Shown here: positions 35,273 to 44,156 of the stretch, in pieces
Layout of the letters: every line of letters begins with the position of its first letter
Position numbering within the stretch: the first letter of the stretch is position 1
NCBI RefSeq assembly: GCF_012163155.1
Contig: NZ_JAAVUN010000010.1
Location: 45,375 to 102,588 of the forward strand
DNA from: Kocuria subflava
GTDB lineage: Bacteria > Actinomycetota > Actinomycetes > Actinomycetales > Micrococcaceae
Length of the DNA: 57,214 nt
Direction of reading: 5' to 3'
The notes under the pieces: generated by a model
Seen by the model: only the letters and a program-made list of their open reading frames with translations
Databases searched by the model: none
Told to the model about the DNA's origin: nothing
Translations under genes and position numbers: made by a program

Positions 35273-36499
35273 ATGACTCAGCGTTGGCGAACCTTCCACA
35301 CGTCCTTGGCGTGCCTGACCGTGGCCGGACTGGGGTTGGTGGCCTGCGGTGACGGCGGTGACGGGGCTCAAGACCAACCCACCACCTCGGTGGCCTCCCC
35401 CACCTCTGAAGATCCGAGCCAGGAGTCGCCGTCGTTCGCAGAAGCGGATGCAGGCGAACTGCCGTTTGCCGTGGAGGAGATGGGAAACTACGACTCCCCG
35501 TGGGCTCTGGAGTTCCTGCCGAACACCGAGCAGCTGCTGATCACCACCATCACCGGTGACCTGATCCTGCGGGAGACCAACGGTGACCGGCAGATCACGG
35601 TGGACGGCGTGCCAGAACCCGTGGTGCAGGGACAAGGCGGCCTGGGGGACATTGTGCTGGGCCCGAATTTTGAGCAGGACCGCACCGTCTACTTGAGCTG
35701 GGTTGAGGACGGCGACGGCGGCACGGGTGCTGTGATCGGGCGTGCCACCTTGGAGCAGACGGAGAACTCGGCCTCCCTAGGCAACCTGGAGGTGATCTGG
35801 GAGCAGCAGCCCAAGACCTCCGGTAACGGGCATTTCTCTCACCGCATGGCATTCAGCCCGGATGGCGAACACCTCTACGTGTCCTCGGGCGACCGGCAGA
35901 AAATGGAACCCGCACAGGACGTGGACAGCGGTCTGGGCAAAATCCTGCGGCTCACCCCGGACGGGGACCCGGCTCCCGGCAATCCGTTTGCGGATCGCGG
36001 TGGGGTGAGCCAGGAGATCTACAGCTACGGGCACCGAAACCCCCTGGGTCTGGCCTTCGCCCCGGATGGAACGCTGTGGTCCTCAGAGATGGGCCCGCAA
36101 GGTGGCGATGAGCTGAACGTGATTCGCGCCGGTGAGAACTACGGCTGGCCTGAGGCCTCCAACGGCTCCCATTACGGAGGGGATGAGATCCCGGATCACA
36201 GCTCAGATGACGAATTCACCGGACCCGTTGCCTGGTGGACTCCCAGCGTCTCCCCCGCAGGTCTGATGATCTACGACGGCGATACCTTCCCCCAGTTCCA
36301 GGGAGACGCCTTCATGGGCGCTCTCTCCGGTCAGGCCCTGGTCCACGTCCAGATCGACGACGACCCCGCCGTTGCAGGGGAGATCTGGGACATGGGTTCC
36401 CGCATCAGGGACGTGGCCCAGGCCCCGGATGGCAGTATCTGGGTGGTTGAAGACGGCGACGACGCCAAGCTGCTGCGATTGACACCGCCGGAGAACTGA
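35273..36499 (+). CDS. PQQ-dependent sugar dehydrogenase-like lipoprotein
   Basis: 408 residues. A lipobox LVAC at C25 after a hydrophobic signal predicts membrane anchoring outside the cell. A Gly/Asp/Ser-rich linker (26-60) leads to a six-bladed glucose/sorbosone dehydrogenase beta-propeller with SPWALEFLP, GNGHFSHRMAF, YSYGHRNPLGLAF and EMGPQGGDELN motifs. The GHRNP and GNGHFS segments match the PQQ/calcium site region of soluble aldose sugar dehydrogenases (YliI, Asd). Physiological substrate unknown. It is complete and ends just before the shikimate dehydrogenase-like gene, which faces it. Confidence 0.87.
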   Translation: MTQRWRTFHTSLACLTVAGLGLVACGDGGDGAQDQPTTSVASPTSEDPSQESPSFAEADAGELPFAVEEMGNYDSPWALEFLPNTEQLLITTITGDLILRETNGDRQITVDGVPEPVVQGQGGLGDIVLGPNFEQDRTVYLSWVEDGDGGTGAVIGRATLEQTENSASLGNLEVIWEQQPKTSGNGHFSHRMAFSPDGEHLYVSSGDRQKMEPAQDVDSGLGKILRLTPDGDPAPGNPFADRGGVSQEIYSYGHRNPLGLAFAPDGTLWSSEMGPQGGDELNVIRAGENYGWPEASNGSHYGGDEIPDHSSDDEFTGPVAWWTPSVSPAGLMIYDGDTFPQFQGDAFMGALSGQALVHVQIDDDPAVAGEIWDMGSRIRDVAQAPDGSIWVVEDGDDAKLLRLTPPEN

Positions 36500-36541
36500 T
36501 CGGAGCTGCCAGGTCCCTGCCTCAGAGTCACCGCCAGGGCA

Positions 36542-37354
36542 TCAAGCCCTGGAAATCCGCGAGGCCTCTGCCACTTGATCGTGGGTGGGGCGCACGCCGG
36601 TGTAGAGCACAAACTGTTCTGCTGCCTGCAGGGCGATGACCTCAGCACCTGTGATCACCGGCTTGCCCAGTGCACGTGCTGCCAGGACCAACGGTGTTTC
36701 CGAGGGGAAAGCCACCACGTCAAAGATCACGTTGGCCTGTGCGATCACCGATTCGTGCACTGCGAGCTCATCCTGTGCAGGCCCGCCAGCCATGCCCACA
36801 GGAGTGGCATTCAAAACCAGAGAGGTCTCCAACCCGTCGGCTGTAGGCCTCCAGGTGTGTCCGTACTGCTCAGCCAGGGCCCGTCCGGAAGTTTCGTTGC
36901 GGGCCACCACCGTGCCCGGTCCGAAACCGGCGTTGGTCAAGGCTGCCACCGCTGCTTTGGCCATGCCACCGGAGCCCAGCACCGCAAAGGATCCAGGTCT
37001 CACGTTGTGCGAATCCAGAAGGTCGTAGATGGCCTGGTAGTCCGTGTTGTACGCCGTCAGATGCCCCGCGTTGTTCACGATGGTGTTGACCGACTGAATC
37101 GCCACAGCAGAGTCCGCCATCTCATCCACCATGGCTATGACGTCCTCTTTCCACGGCATGGAAACGGCGCAACCTCGGATCCCCAGTCCCCGGACACCCG
37201 CAATGGCCTGAGTGATGTCGTCCGTGGTGAACGCCTTGTAGATGAAGTCCAGGTCCAGGACCTCATAGAGGTGATTGTGGAATCTGGTCCCAATGTTGGT
37301 GGGCCGGGCCGACAACGAAATGCACAGCTGGGTGTCCTTGGTGATCTCACGCAT
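36542..37354 (-). CDS. Shikimate 5-dehydrogenase-like (AroE-family) protein
   Basis: 270 residues. It has an N-terminal substrate domain with SLSARPTNIG, SMPWKED (catalytic-type K69) and YNTDY (D105), then a Rossmann domain with LGSGGMAKAA binding NADP. Canonical AroE has SxSxSPxxHN; the variant here belongs to a stand-alone shikimate-dehydrogenase-like group, so the true substrate may differ. ATG 37354 chosen because MREITKDTQL aligns with relatives; upstream codons are not conserved. It lies 59 bp after the cupin gene on the same strand, at the end of the SbnA-like cluster, but this type also occurs alone, so membership is uncertain. Confidence 0.82.
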   Translation of the reverse strand: MREITKDTQLCISLSARPTNIGTRFHNHLYEVLDLDFIYKAFTTDDITQAIAGVRGLGIRGCAVSMPWKEDVIAMVDEMADSAVAIQSVNTIVNNAGHLTAYNTDYQAIYDLLDSHNVRPGSFAVLGSGGMAKAAVAALTNAGFGPGTVVARNETSGRALAEQYGHTWRPTADGLETSLVLNATPVGMAGGPAQDELAVHESVIAQANVIFDVVAFPSETPLVLAARALGKPVITGAEVIALQAAEQFVLYTGVRPTHDQVAEASRISRA

Positions 37355-37413
37355 GGGGCAAGATTCCCACTTGGAAGCACTCAGCCATGAATTGTGTCCA
37401 CACATGGCACGGC

Positions 37414-37752
37414 TCAGCCGACGTCTGTGATCACCAAGGTCATACGGGACGCCTCCACGGCCGTGACCGCATGCGGCACACCGGGTGCAAGGTAAAGAAC
37501 GTCTCCCCCGGTCATTCGATGCACCGTGCCATCCACCGTGAAGTCCAGTTCGCCCGAATTGAGCACCACGGCCACAGCCCCCGGTGCGTCGTGTTCGGAC
37601 AGGCCCGCACCGGCATCAAAGGTGAACTGAACCACCCGCATGGCCGGATTGTTGACCAACATGCGGGACTGTTTGTCACCGTCCACCACGGGGTGTGATG
37701 GGGCCAATCCAGTGTGTGCAAGGGATTGGGTGACGGGAGTTGGCTCGGACAT
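37414..37752 (-). CDS. Small single-domain cupin
   Basis: About 112-residue cupin with motif 1-like segment FDAGAGLSEHDAP and motif 2-like segment GDVLYLAPGVPHAV, giving His ligands for a metal. It may bind or isomerise a small product of the neighbouring enzymes. AAAGG precedes ATG 37752. A GTG directly abutting the decarboxylase stop (37869) would add 39 low-complexity residues; I regard that part as untranslated. It lies between the Y4yA-type decarboxylase and the AroE-like gene on the same strand. Single cupins are functionally diverse, so no reaction can be assigned. Confidence 0.78.
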   Translation of the reverse strand: MSEPTPVTQSLAHTGLAPSHPVVDGDKQSRMLVNNPAMRVVQFTFDAGAGLSEHDAPGAVAVVLNSGELDFTVDGTVHRMTGGDVLYLAPGVPHAVTAVEASRMTLVITDVG

Positions 37753-37869
37753 CGCAGGCCTTTCAACGGTGGGTGGCACGGGTCGTGGTCCCACCGTAGG
37801 TCCGACAACCGACCCCTCGCCTTGACCTGGGCCAAGCACGACGACGACGCCGTCGCGCCCCTCAGCCAC

Positions 37870-39360
37870 TCACCAGGTGTCGATGGCGTCTTGAATGAAC
37901 CCAGCCCCGGATGCCACCACGTTGGTGGCCAGCGGAATCTGGTGGGAGGCACTTTCCAGGATGTGCATGAGATAACCAGCCGTGTTGGGCAGCGCAATCA
38001 CATCCCCCACGTTGACTCCCCGGGGAAAATGCAGACGCCGTTTCAGGATCAGCTCCGCCTCAATGCAGTAGGCCCCCACCAGAAAAGCACCATCGGGTGC
38101 ACTCCAGGAATCGGTGGACCCGTGGGACCCATCGACTGATTCAGCCCCTCCGGTTTCACCGGTACGGACCAGAATCGGGTCCACCAGAAAGTCCGCCGAG
38201 GTGGAGCGGCACTGGGTACGGTTCATTTCAAGGCCCACCACGGCAACGTCGTCACTGGTGTGTTTGCGGAACGCCACGCGGGCCAGAGTCAGCCCGCAAC
38301 CATCCAACATGGAGCGGCCTGGCTCGCAGTGCAGGGCCAGGCCACGCTGGCGCAATGCCTGTGCCGCAGTCACACCCGGTGCGATCTCCCCTGTCAGAAC
38401 GGACTCCAGCCATTCACCCCGTACCAGCTCCTGGTGATACGGGTAGGTGTCGCGTTGTCCCGTGACCCGGGGCCCGTCGTCGTGGTCCTCGCAGTACAGG
38501 CCGAGCCCGTCACCCCGCCAGGTCAGCGCGTCGTCGCTGCGCAGGACTGCCTGGTGGAGGGCTTGGCCAAAACGTGACCAGGCGGCGGCGTCGTCAATGT
38601 AGGACATGGGCACTCCCCCACCCATGTCAATGAACTCCACCTGATGACCGCGAGCGCGCAGCTGATCCACAAGATCGATGGCCTGCCCCAACGCTGTAGT
38701 GCGGTGCTGTGGTGCGTAGCCGTGGAGGTGGAAATGCACTCCCACCACCGGCAGGCGCTGTTCGATGTCAGTGGCCTGCTGGCTGTCCAGGAAACGCAGC
38801 CAGATGCTGCTGCGCTCGCCGAACCGTGTGGGGGTGAGTCCGTCCAGGACTTCCGGGGCCAGCCGAAGCACTGCGGGGGAACTGACGCCGGCATCACCGC
38901 TGACCTGGAGCGCCAATGTGGTTTCATCCAGATTGTCCAGGGCCACAGGCACACGGTGCGTCAGGGCATGGTGGAGCAACTCACGGGTCTTGACAGCAGC
39001 GGTCAGGATGATGCGTTCAGCCGGCATGCCCCGCTCCAGCACCTGCGTGAGTTCCCGGTGACTGCCCACGTCGATGCCATGACCCAGGTCCCGCACGGCA
39101 TCCACCAGCCCAACGGTCTTGTTGGCCTTGCGCGCCACGAACACGCGTAGATCAACACTGTGCCGGGCTGCCGCATCCACCATGTCCCGGGCGTTGCGTT
39201 GCAGGCTGGAGAAGTTGTGCACGTTGACCGGGCTGCCGAACTCCGTCACTAGGGAAGCGCACGTTTCCCGGTCGGTCAGCAGGTCAGACATCCACGGTTC
39301 CAGACGCGCCGGCAAGGCGGGTTCACCGTGGACAGCCTGCCTGAGATCACTCTGGGTCAC
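37870..39360 (-). CDS. Y4yA-type PLP-dependent decarboxylase (DapDC/SbnH-like fold III)
   Basis: 496 residues; alanine-racemase-type barrel plus beta domain. ARKANK holds the PLP lysine (K78), GGGVPMSYIDD is the PLP-phosphate glycine loop, and LHCEPGRSMLDGCG and the later VGAYCIEAELI correspond to the diaminopimelate/ornithine decarboxylase substrate and dimer motifs. Relatives include SbnH, which decarboxylates a diaminopropionate-citrate intermediate of staphyloferrin B. GTG 39360 overlaps the stop of the FAD protein by 4 bp (GTGA), so it is translationally coupled. It likely decarboxylates an amino acid made by the upstream SbnA-like and FAD enzymes. Confidence 0.85.
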   Translation of the reverse strand: MTQSDLRQAVHGEPALPARLEPWMSDLLTDRETCASLVTEFGSPVNVHNFSSLQRNARDMVDAAARHSVDLRVFVARKANKTVGLVDAVRDLGHGIDVGSHRELTQVLERGMPAERIILTAAVKTRELLHHALTHRVPVALDNLDETTLALQVSGDAGVSSPAVLRLAPEVLDGLTPTRFGERSSIWLRFLDSQQATDIEQRLPVVGVHFHLHGYAPQHRTTALGQAIDLVDQLRARGHQVEFIDMGGGVPMSYIDDAAAWSRFGQALHQAVLRSDDALTWRGDGLGLYCEDHDDGPRVTGQRDTYPYHQELVRGEWLESVLTGEIAPGVTAAQALRQRGLALHCEPGRSMLDGCGLTLARVAFRKHTSDDVAVVGLEMNRTQCRSTSADFLVDPILVRTGETGGAESVDGSHGSTDSWSAPDGAFLVGAYCIEAELILKRRLHFPRGVNVGDVIALPNTAGYLMHILESASHQIPLATNVVASGAGFIQDAIDTW

Positions 39361-41039
39361 GGCGTGCCTCCTGGTCTTTGCGTGATGTGCTCCACCACTG
39401 CCTGCGCCCATCCTTGCGGCATGGTGTGGAGGGCGCGGTTCAGGGTGTCATGACCCAGCACGTGGTCCTCCGTGGGGCGCCCGATCACCGAAAGTCCCGC
39501 CACGGCCTGCCCTGAACTGTTCAGGGCCTGCCCACTGGGCGTGACCATGACTCCTCGCCTGCCAGGCGGCACCGTCAGTGTCCCGCGTTCCAACAAGCTC
39601 AGGTACATCGGTTGGTCCGTCCCCACCACACCAGGCGGGGGCAGCACGGCATCAATCACGACGTCGGGACGGGGTTCTGATTCATCCAGGCCCGTGATCC
39701 CTGTGGCAGCGATTCCCACGCCTTGACGCATCCACAAGGCATCGACCACACCGGCCTGAATGAGTGCGGCAATCTTGCGGGCGTTGAGCAGTGGTGGGCC
39801 AAAGGCCAGGCGTTCCATGGTCACGGCCATCTGTCGGAATTGCGCCCAGTCCCCAGCATCCAGGTCACGAAAGCTCACGACCTGGACCAGCGCCGGATAG
39901 AGCTTGGCCCACGCAGCACCCAAGGCCCAGGCTGCTCCGGGATCAGCTCGTCCTTCTGCCACCTCAATGCTGCGGGTGAAAACACGCACTGCGCGGTTGA
40001 GTCTCTCGGAACCAGGTTCAGCGCCGTTGCGGGCCGTGTAGGAGACCTCCCAGGCGGCATCACTGGCGGTGCTGCGGGTGCACCTGTCCAGGATCTCCGC
40101 GGCTGCGTGCTGGACGGTGTTGATCACCTCTGTGATGGTGCACTGCGCAGCCAGGCGGACCCGTGCGTGGTCCAGGACCGTGTCCAGATCCTCCACAGTC
40201 ACGCACGGGCCGCTCTTGGCATCCAGGAACAGCCCGGACCGTGTGACGGGCAGAATCCTGGAGGGTTCCTGCCCGCTGGGGATGTAGCGCAGGTGGCCGT
40301 CCTCCCCTGTGGTGAACACGCCTCCGCGCCCTTGGGTGAGCGCCAAGCAGACATCGATGAACGTGAGAGCACCACCCCGCACAGCCACCGTTGCACCTGC
40401 CGGGATCTTTGACTGGGACAGCCATTGCTGGACCGGATAGACCTGTGGGACCAGTGGGATCTCAGCCGACCAGGTGTGTTTCAGGGCGCCGTCGTGATCC
40501 GGGGCGTGCCCGGTGGCCAACAGAACCTGCCGGTACGGTCCGTGCTGTTCACCGTCTGCGGTGTGCACCACCCACCTCGGCTCCGCGCTGTCCCCACCCA
40601 CAGCCGTCAGATCCACGGCCCGGGCAGTCACGGTGTTCCACTGGAGATCCGAGCACACCTCCTGCACGCGGTTCCAGGCGCAGTGAAGATATTCACCCAC
40701 GGTGGAGCGCGGTGGAAAGCTCTCCTGATCGCGCTGCGGAGCATGTTCGACTGCCCACTGGTGGAAGCTCGGCACAAAGCGTTCGGCGGCACCGGGTTCG
40801 TGAGCATCCACGATGCCTGCGGACACGTTCAGACGCAGATATTCAGGTTGATCCGGCGCGTAGGCGCTGCCCGCATAGGGGTTGGTGTCGATCACGTCCA
40901 CCGCAACGCGGGGAACCTCACCGCCTGCAGCCAATAGCCTGCGCACCAGGGATTCCAGGGCGAACAGTGCCTTGGGCCCGGCCCCGACCACACCGATCCT
41001 GTAGACGCCGTCCAACGCCGCCTCAGCCGAACCGTTCAT
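39357..41039 (-). CDS. FAD/NAD(P)-binding oxidoreductase of the SbnA-like cluster
   Basis: 560-residue protein with an N-terminal dinucleotide site VVGAGPKA (18-24) and features of the FAD-NAD(P)-binding family (pfam13454 type), such as NPYAGSAYAPDQPEYLRLN and VGEYLHCAW. No substrate is known for this group. Its start overlaps the SbnA-like stop by 4 bp and its stop overlaps the decarboxylase start by 4 bp, so the three are made together. In the canonical L-2,3-diaminopropionate pathway an NAD enzyme, SbnB, oxidatively hydrolyses the SbnA product; no SbnB homologue is present, so this flavoprotein could act at that step. That is inference. Confidence 0.8.
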   Translation of the reverse strand: MNGSAEAALDGVYRIGVVGAGPKALFALESLVRRLLAAGGEVPRVAVDVIDTNPYAGSAYAPDQPEYLRLNVSAGIVDAHEPGAAERFVPSFHQWAVEHAPQRDQESFPPRSTVGEYLHCAWNRVQEVCSDLQWNTVTARAVDLTAVGGDSAEPRWVVHTADGEQHGPYRQVLLATGHAPDHDGALKHTWSAEIPLVPQVYPVQQWLSQSKIPAGATVAVRGGALTFIDVCLALTQGRGGVFTTGEDGHLRYIPSGQEPSRILPVTRSGLFLDAKSGPCVTVEDLDTVLDHARVRLAAQCTITEVINTVQHAAAEILDRCTRSTASDAAWEVSYTARNGAEPGSERLNRAVRVFTRSIEVAEGRADPGAAWALGAAWAKLYPALVQVVSFRDLDAGDWAQFRQMAVTMERLAFGPPLLNARKIAALIQAGVVDALWMRQGVGIAATGITGLDESEPRPDVVIDAVLPPPGVVGTDQPMYLSLLERGTLTVPPGRRGVMVTPSGQALNSSGQAVAGLSVIGRPTEDHVLGHDTLNRALHTMPQGWAQAVVEHITQRPGGTP

Positions 41040-42052
41040 GCGTTGGCCTCCGTCAGTTCCTGCACACTGCGTTCCATCGATTCAGGTGACACGCCCAGAT
41101 GCTGGGCCACCCAGTCGTCGTCGTACACGGTGTTCATGTACGGCAGCCCACCATCATGTACCAGCATGGCCACGCGCTGCAGTCCAGGGTGTTCTGTGAG
41201 CAGCCTGGCCACCGCGTGGACCACCGCCCCGGTGGAGGCACCGGCCAGAATCCCCTCAGTCCGTGCCAGGGCCCGGGCTCCCGCCACGCAGTCCCGCTCC
41301 CCCACCCGGAGCACCTGGTCCGGCGTCACAGTCCGGGAGAGGTCCGTGACAAACCCAGCCCCCATACCGGGAAGATTGCGTGGTCCTGCCGTGCCCCCGA
41401 ACAACACACTGCCCACGGCATCCACCGCGATGACCTTGGTTTTCATGCCGTGTTCCCTGATGTAGGCAGCACACCCGCTGATGGTTCCCGTGGTGCTGCA
41501 CGCCGCCACCACCGCATCCAGCTGGTGATCGGTGGCTTCCGCGATTTCACGCATGGTGCCGTCACGGTGGGAACCCGGGTTGGCCGGATTGCCGTACTGG
41601 TAGAGGTTCACAGCGCCCGGGATCTCCTGCAGGAGCTGTTGGACCCGCTTGATCCGGGCCGTCAGAAGATCCCCGGTCTCCGGGTCCGGCTCCATGACCA
41701 GCTCGATCTTCCCGCCCAGGGCCTTGATGGCAGCAACGGTGGTGGTGTTGGCCCGTGAATCCACCACACACACGAACGTGATGCCACGGACGGTGCAGCT
41801 GCGGGCAAGAGCAAGCCCCAGATTGCCGGAGCTGGACTCAACCACCGTGCCACCCGGGGCCAGCTCGCCAGTGGCAAGTGCTGCATCCAACATGGCTGCT
41901 GCCGGACGATCCTTGGCGCTACCGCCCGGATTGACGGATTCCACCTTGGCCAGGACCTGGGTATGAGGAAAGAGTCGGGAAAGGCGTACCAACGGGGTGT
42001 TTCCCACCGCGGCTGAGATGTCATCCACGATGCGTCCATCAGGTCTAGTCAC
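41036..42052 (-). CDS. SbnA-like PLP-dependent synthase (cysteine synthase superfamily)
   Basis: 338-residue fold-type II enzyme. NPGGSAKDR carries the PLP lysine (K47). ESSSGNLGLA (about 72-81) is the SbnA-type substrate loop, unlike the GTSGNTG of the true CysK at 46525. SbnA makes N-(2-amino-2-carboxyethyl)-L-glutamate from O-phosphoserine and glutamate, a diaminopropionate precursor. The C-terminal extension (LGVSPESME) also recalls SbnA. It starts at GTG 42052; TATGCT six bases upstream would place transcription at the GTG, so the mRNA may be leaderless. It is the first gene of the coupled cluster and divergent from def. Confidence 0.87.
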   Translation of the reverse strand: MTRPDGRIVDDISAAVGNTPLVRLSRLFPHTQVLAKVESVNPGGSAKDRPAAAMLDAALATGELAPGGTVVESSSGNLGLALARSCTVRGITFVCVVDSRANTTTVAAIKALGGKIELVMEPDPETGDLLTARIKRVQQLLQEIPGAVNLYQYGNPANPGSHRDGTMREIAEATDHQLDAVVAACSTTGTISGCAAYIREHGMKTKVIAVDAVGSVLFGGTAGPRNLPGMGAGFVTDLSRTVTPDQVLRVGERDCVAGARALARTEGILAGASTGAVVHAVARLLTEHPGLQRVAMLVHDGGLPYMNTVYDDDWVAQHLGVSPESMERSVQELTEANA

Positions 42053-42064
42053 TCCATAAGCATA

Positions 42065-42080
42065 CTGCTGTTTACGGCAG
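42065..42080. promoter_or_regulatory. Possible operator before the SbnA-like cluster
   Basis: CTGCTGTTTACGGCAG is a 16-bp near-palindrome (6 of 8 pairs) located 13 bp upstream of the SbnA-like GTG, overlapping the likely core promoter. It does not resemble an IdeR/DtxR iron box. Weak evidence. Confidence 0.35.
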
Positions 42081-42201
42081 AGAACCCTTAGTCCTCCCGT
42101 AAGATGAGGTGCCGTTCAGCCTGGCCGTTCGCCGCGTCGTCGTCGGCACCCCCGGCCCCGCCGTTGACGCCCACACCTCACCCAGCCAAGGAGCTGCCCA
42201 C

Positions 42202-42783
42202 ATGCCGATCCGTCCCGTGGTCATCACCGGTGACCCCGTCCTGCACCGGCCCGCCGCCAAGGTCACCGAGTTCAACCAAGAACTGAAGAATCTGGTGGCG
42301 GACATGCACGTGACCATGGACGCCGCGCACGGCGTGGGCCTGGCCGCCCCGCAGATCGGCGTGGGCCTGCGCATCTTCACCTTTGTCTTCGCCAACGACG
42401 ACGACGCACCGGATCGCGGCGAGATCATCAATCCTGTGCTGACGGTGGGCAAGGTCTCCGAGCAGAACCCTGATCCGGACGAAGAATCCGAGGGCTGCCT
42501 TTCCGTGCCCGGGTTGAGTTTCCCGCTGAAAAGGGCGGAATGGGTCAAGATCGCTGGATTCGACGTCGACGGCAACCCGATCGGGTGGGAAGCCAACGGA
42601 TGGTTTGCCCGAGTCATGCAGCACGAGTACGACCACCTGGACGGCAAGCTGTACGTGGACCGGCTCAACACCAAGTGGGGCAGGAAGGCCAAGAAGGCGA
42701 TCCGTTCTGAAGGCTGGGGCACTCCGGGCAACACCTGGGAGCCAGGCGTGGACGAGGACCCTTTCGGTCACGGCGAGGGCTGA
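42202..42783 (+). CDS. def: Peptide deformylase
   Basis: 193-residue metalloenzyme removing N-formyl from nascent proteins. All three motifs are intact: GVGLAAPQ (44-51), EGCLS (97-101, metal ligand C99) and HEYDH (141-145). AAGGAG is 8 nt before ATG 42202, so the longer frame is rejected. C-terminal extension (RSEGWGTPGNTWEPG) is common in Micrococcales. It is divergent from the SbnA-like cluster and ends 42 bp before the YaaA gene, which faces it. Confidence 0.95.
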   Translation: MPIRPVVITGDPVLHRPAAKVTEFNQELKNLVADMHVTMDAAHGVGLAAPQIGVGLRIFTFVFANDDDAPDRGEIINPVLTVGKVSEQNPDPDEESEGCLSVPGLSFPLKRAEWVKIAGFDVDGNPIGWEANGWFARVMQHEYDHLDGKLYVDRLNTKWGRKAKKAIRSEGWGTPGNTWEPGVDEDPFGHGEG

Positions 42784-42825
42784 ACCCCGCGTCAAGTGGG
42801 GCCGGTAAGCCTCTGGCGCGTCCGC

Positions 42826-43617
42826 TCACTCCTGCTCGGGCAGAATCAGGGTCAACTCTCCTGGTTTTTTGGATGTGGGCGCTGTCAGCTCCACGACCCA
42901 CTGTTGACGCACCGCATCCGCCACAGCTTGGACCGTATTCAGTACCGCGCCGTTTGCGAGCTGGTCCACCAGGAACCGGGCCACCAGTCCGCGGGTGTGT
43001 TTGGCATTGTGGGACACCACTTTCCGTTGCCCCTTGACCATTTGGACCACCTTGATGGTCACCGTGTTTTCAGGTGCCGGTTGAAAAGCTGCGGCGTAGG
43101 TGGCTGAGCGGCAATCCACCACCACCTGACCTTGCGCCTCCGGGCACAGATGACGGTTGAGATGGGGCTTCCAGTAGGTGGACATCTTCAGGCCACCGGA
43201 CCGGCCCAGCCCGCGCAGGGCCGTGGCCCCGGACAGCCTGTAAGCCGGAATCTGGTCCGCGGCCTTCACAGCACCCCACAAGGCGGAGATCACCACCAGG
43301 ACCTCATCAGCCACCGTTCGCTGCGCCACCGTGAAAGATCCGGGATCGAGGGCGTCGAACAAGACCCCGGTGTAGACCTCCAATGCCGGTGCGGCGGGTG
43401 CTTCCAACAAGGTGGTGTTGCGTTGCACCTCAGAAGCCAAGGACGCACCAACGCCCAGGACCTCCAGTGCGTTCTTCTGGACACTGACCTTCATCAAGGC
43501 TTTGAGCGCTCGTTCCCGCTGAGGCTGCAGCTGCGGCCAGGACAACGTGGTCATGTCCACAGGGTTTCCGGAACTCGGGGCGGACTTGGTCTCTGACGGG
43601 GGCAGCAGAATCAGCAC
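42826..43617 (-). CDS. yaaA: YaaA/DUF328-family peroxide stress protein
   Basis: 263-residue member of the YaaA family, shown in E. coli to lower free iron and protect DNA under peroxide. The start MLILLPPSETKS is diagnostic, and the later YRLSGATAL and VVSHNAKHTRGL segments fit the helix-hairpin-helix DNA-binding fold. Length is normal. It is divergent from rnpB, with a GATCGCCCCT palindrome in between. No upstream regulator site is evident. Confidence 0.88.
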   Translation of the reverse strand: MLILLPPSETKSAPSSGNPVDMTTLSWPQLQPQRERALKALMKVSVQKNALEVLGVGASLASEVQRNTTLLEAPAAPALEVYTGVLFDALDPGSFTVAQRTVADEVLVVISALWGAVKAADQIPAYRLSGATALRGLGRSGGLKMSTYWKPHLNRHLCPEAQGQVVVDCRSATYAAAFQPAPENTVTIKVVQMVKGQRKVVSHNAKHTRGLVARFLVDQLANGAVLNTVQAVADAVRQQWVVELTAPTSKKPGELTLILPEQE

Positions 43618-43645
43618 CGCTCGATCCTATCGACTCACCCCTCCC

Positions 43646-43710
43646 CCGCCGAGTAGGCCGTTTGATCGCCCCTGGGTCACTCAGCAGCGATCAAACGGCC
43701 TACTCGGCGG
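43646..43710. repeat. GATCGCCCCT palindrome, copy 3
   Basis: 29-bp arms with two mismatches, in the divergent region between yaaA and rnpB. Being upstream of both transcripts it cannot be a terminator of either. Confidence 0.9.
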
Positions 43711-43754
43711 GGAGGGGCGGCGCGGGTATCAGCTGAGCGGTAGACTCACCTGCC

Positions 43755-44140
43755 GGATAGGACGGCCGGGTGACCGCGCGGTGCACGAATGTGCATCTCG
43801 AGGAAAGTCCGGGCTCCGCAGAGCAGGACGGTGGGTAACGCCCACTCGGGGCAACCCGCAGGACAGTGCCACAGAGAACAGACCGCCCGCAGCGATTCGT
43901 CGTCGTGGGTCAGGGTGAAAAGGTGGGGTAAGAGCCCACCAGCGCACCGGGTGACCGGTGCGGCTCGGTAAACCCCGTCCGGAGCAAGGTCAGACAGGAT
44001 GCGTTGGAGGGCTGCTCGCCCGAGCATCCGGGTAGGCCGCTTGAGCCCATCGGCAACGGTGGGCCTAGATGGATGGTCACCGCCACGTCACGGGTAACCG
44101 GGCGTGTGCACAGAACCCGGCTCATAGGCCGTCCTGTCCC
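43755..44140 (+). ncRNA. rnpB: RNase P RNA (class A)
   Basis: P1 pairs 43755-43767 with 44127-44139. Conserved blocks are visible: GAGGAAAGTCCGGGCTCC near 43799, ACAGAGAACAGACCG near 43871, GGGTGAAAAGGTG near 43913 and GCACAGAACCCGGCTCA near 44108, the universal CR-I, CR-II/III and CR-V regions. It provides the catalytic subunit that matures tRNA 5' ends. It is about 386 nt. Confidence 0.97.
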
Positions 44141-44156
44141 CCGAACACCCGTCCCG

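Noticed and set aside
37753-37869. N-terminal extension of the cupin from a GTG abutting the decarboxylase stop
   Set aside because: Gly/Val/Pro low-complexity, no ribosome site better than AAAGG before ATG 37752; kept only as an alternative.
42053-42201. Iron (IdeR/DtxR) box between the SbnA-like gene and def
   Set aside because: No sequence near TTAGGTTAGSCTAACCTAA was found; only a weak unrelated near-palindrome.
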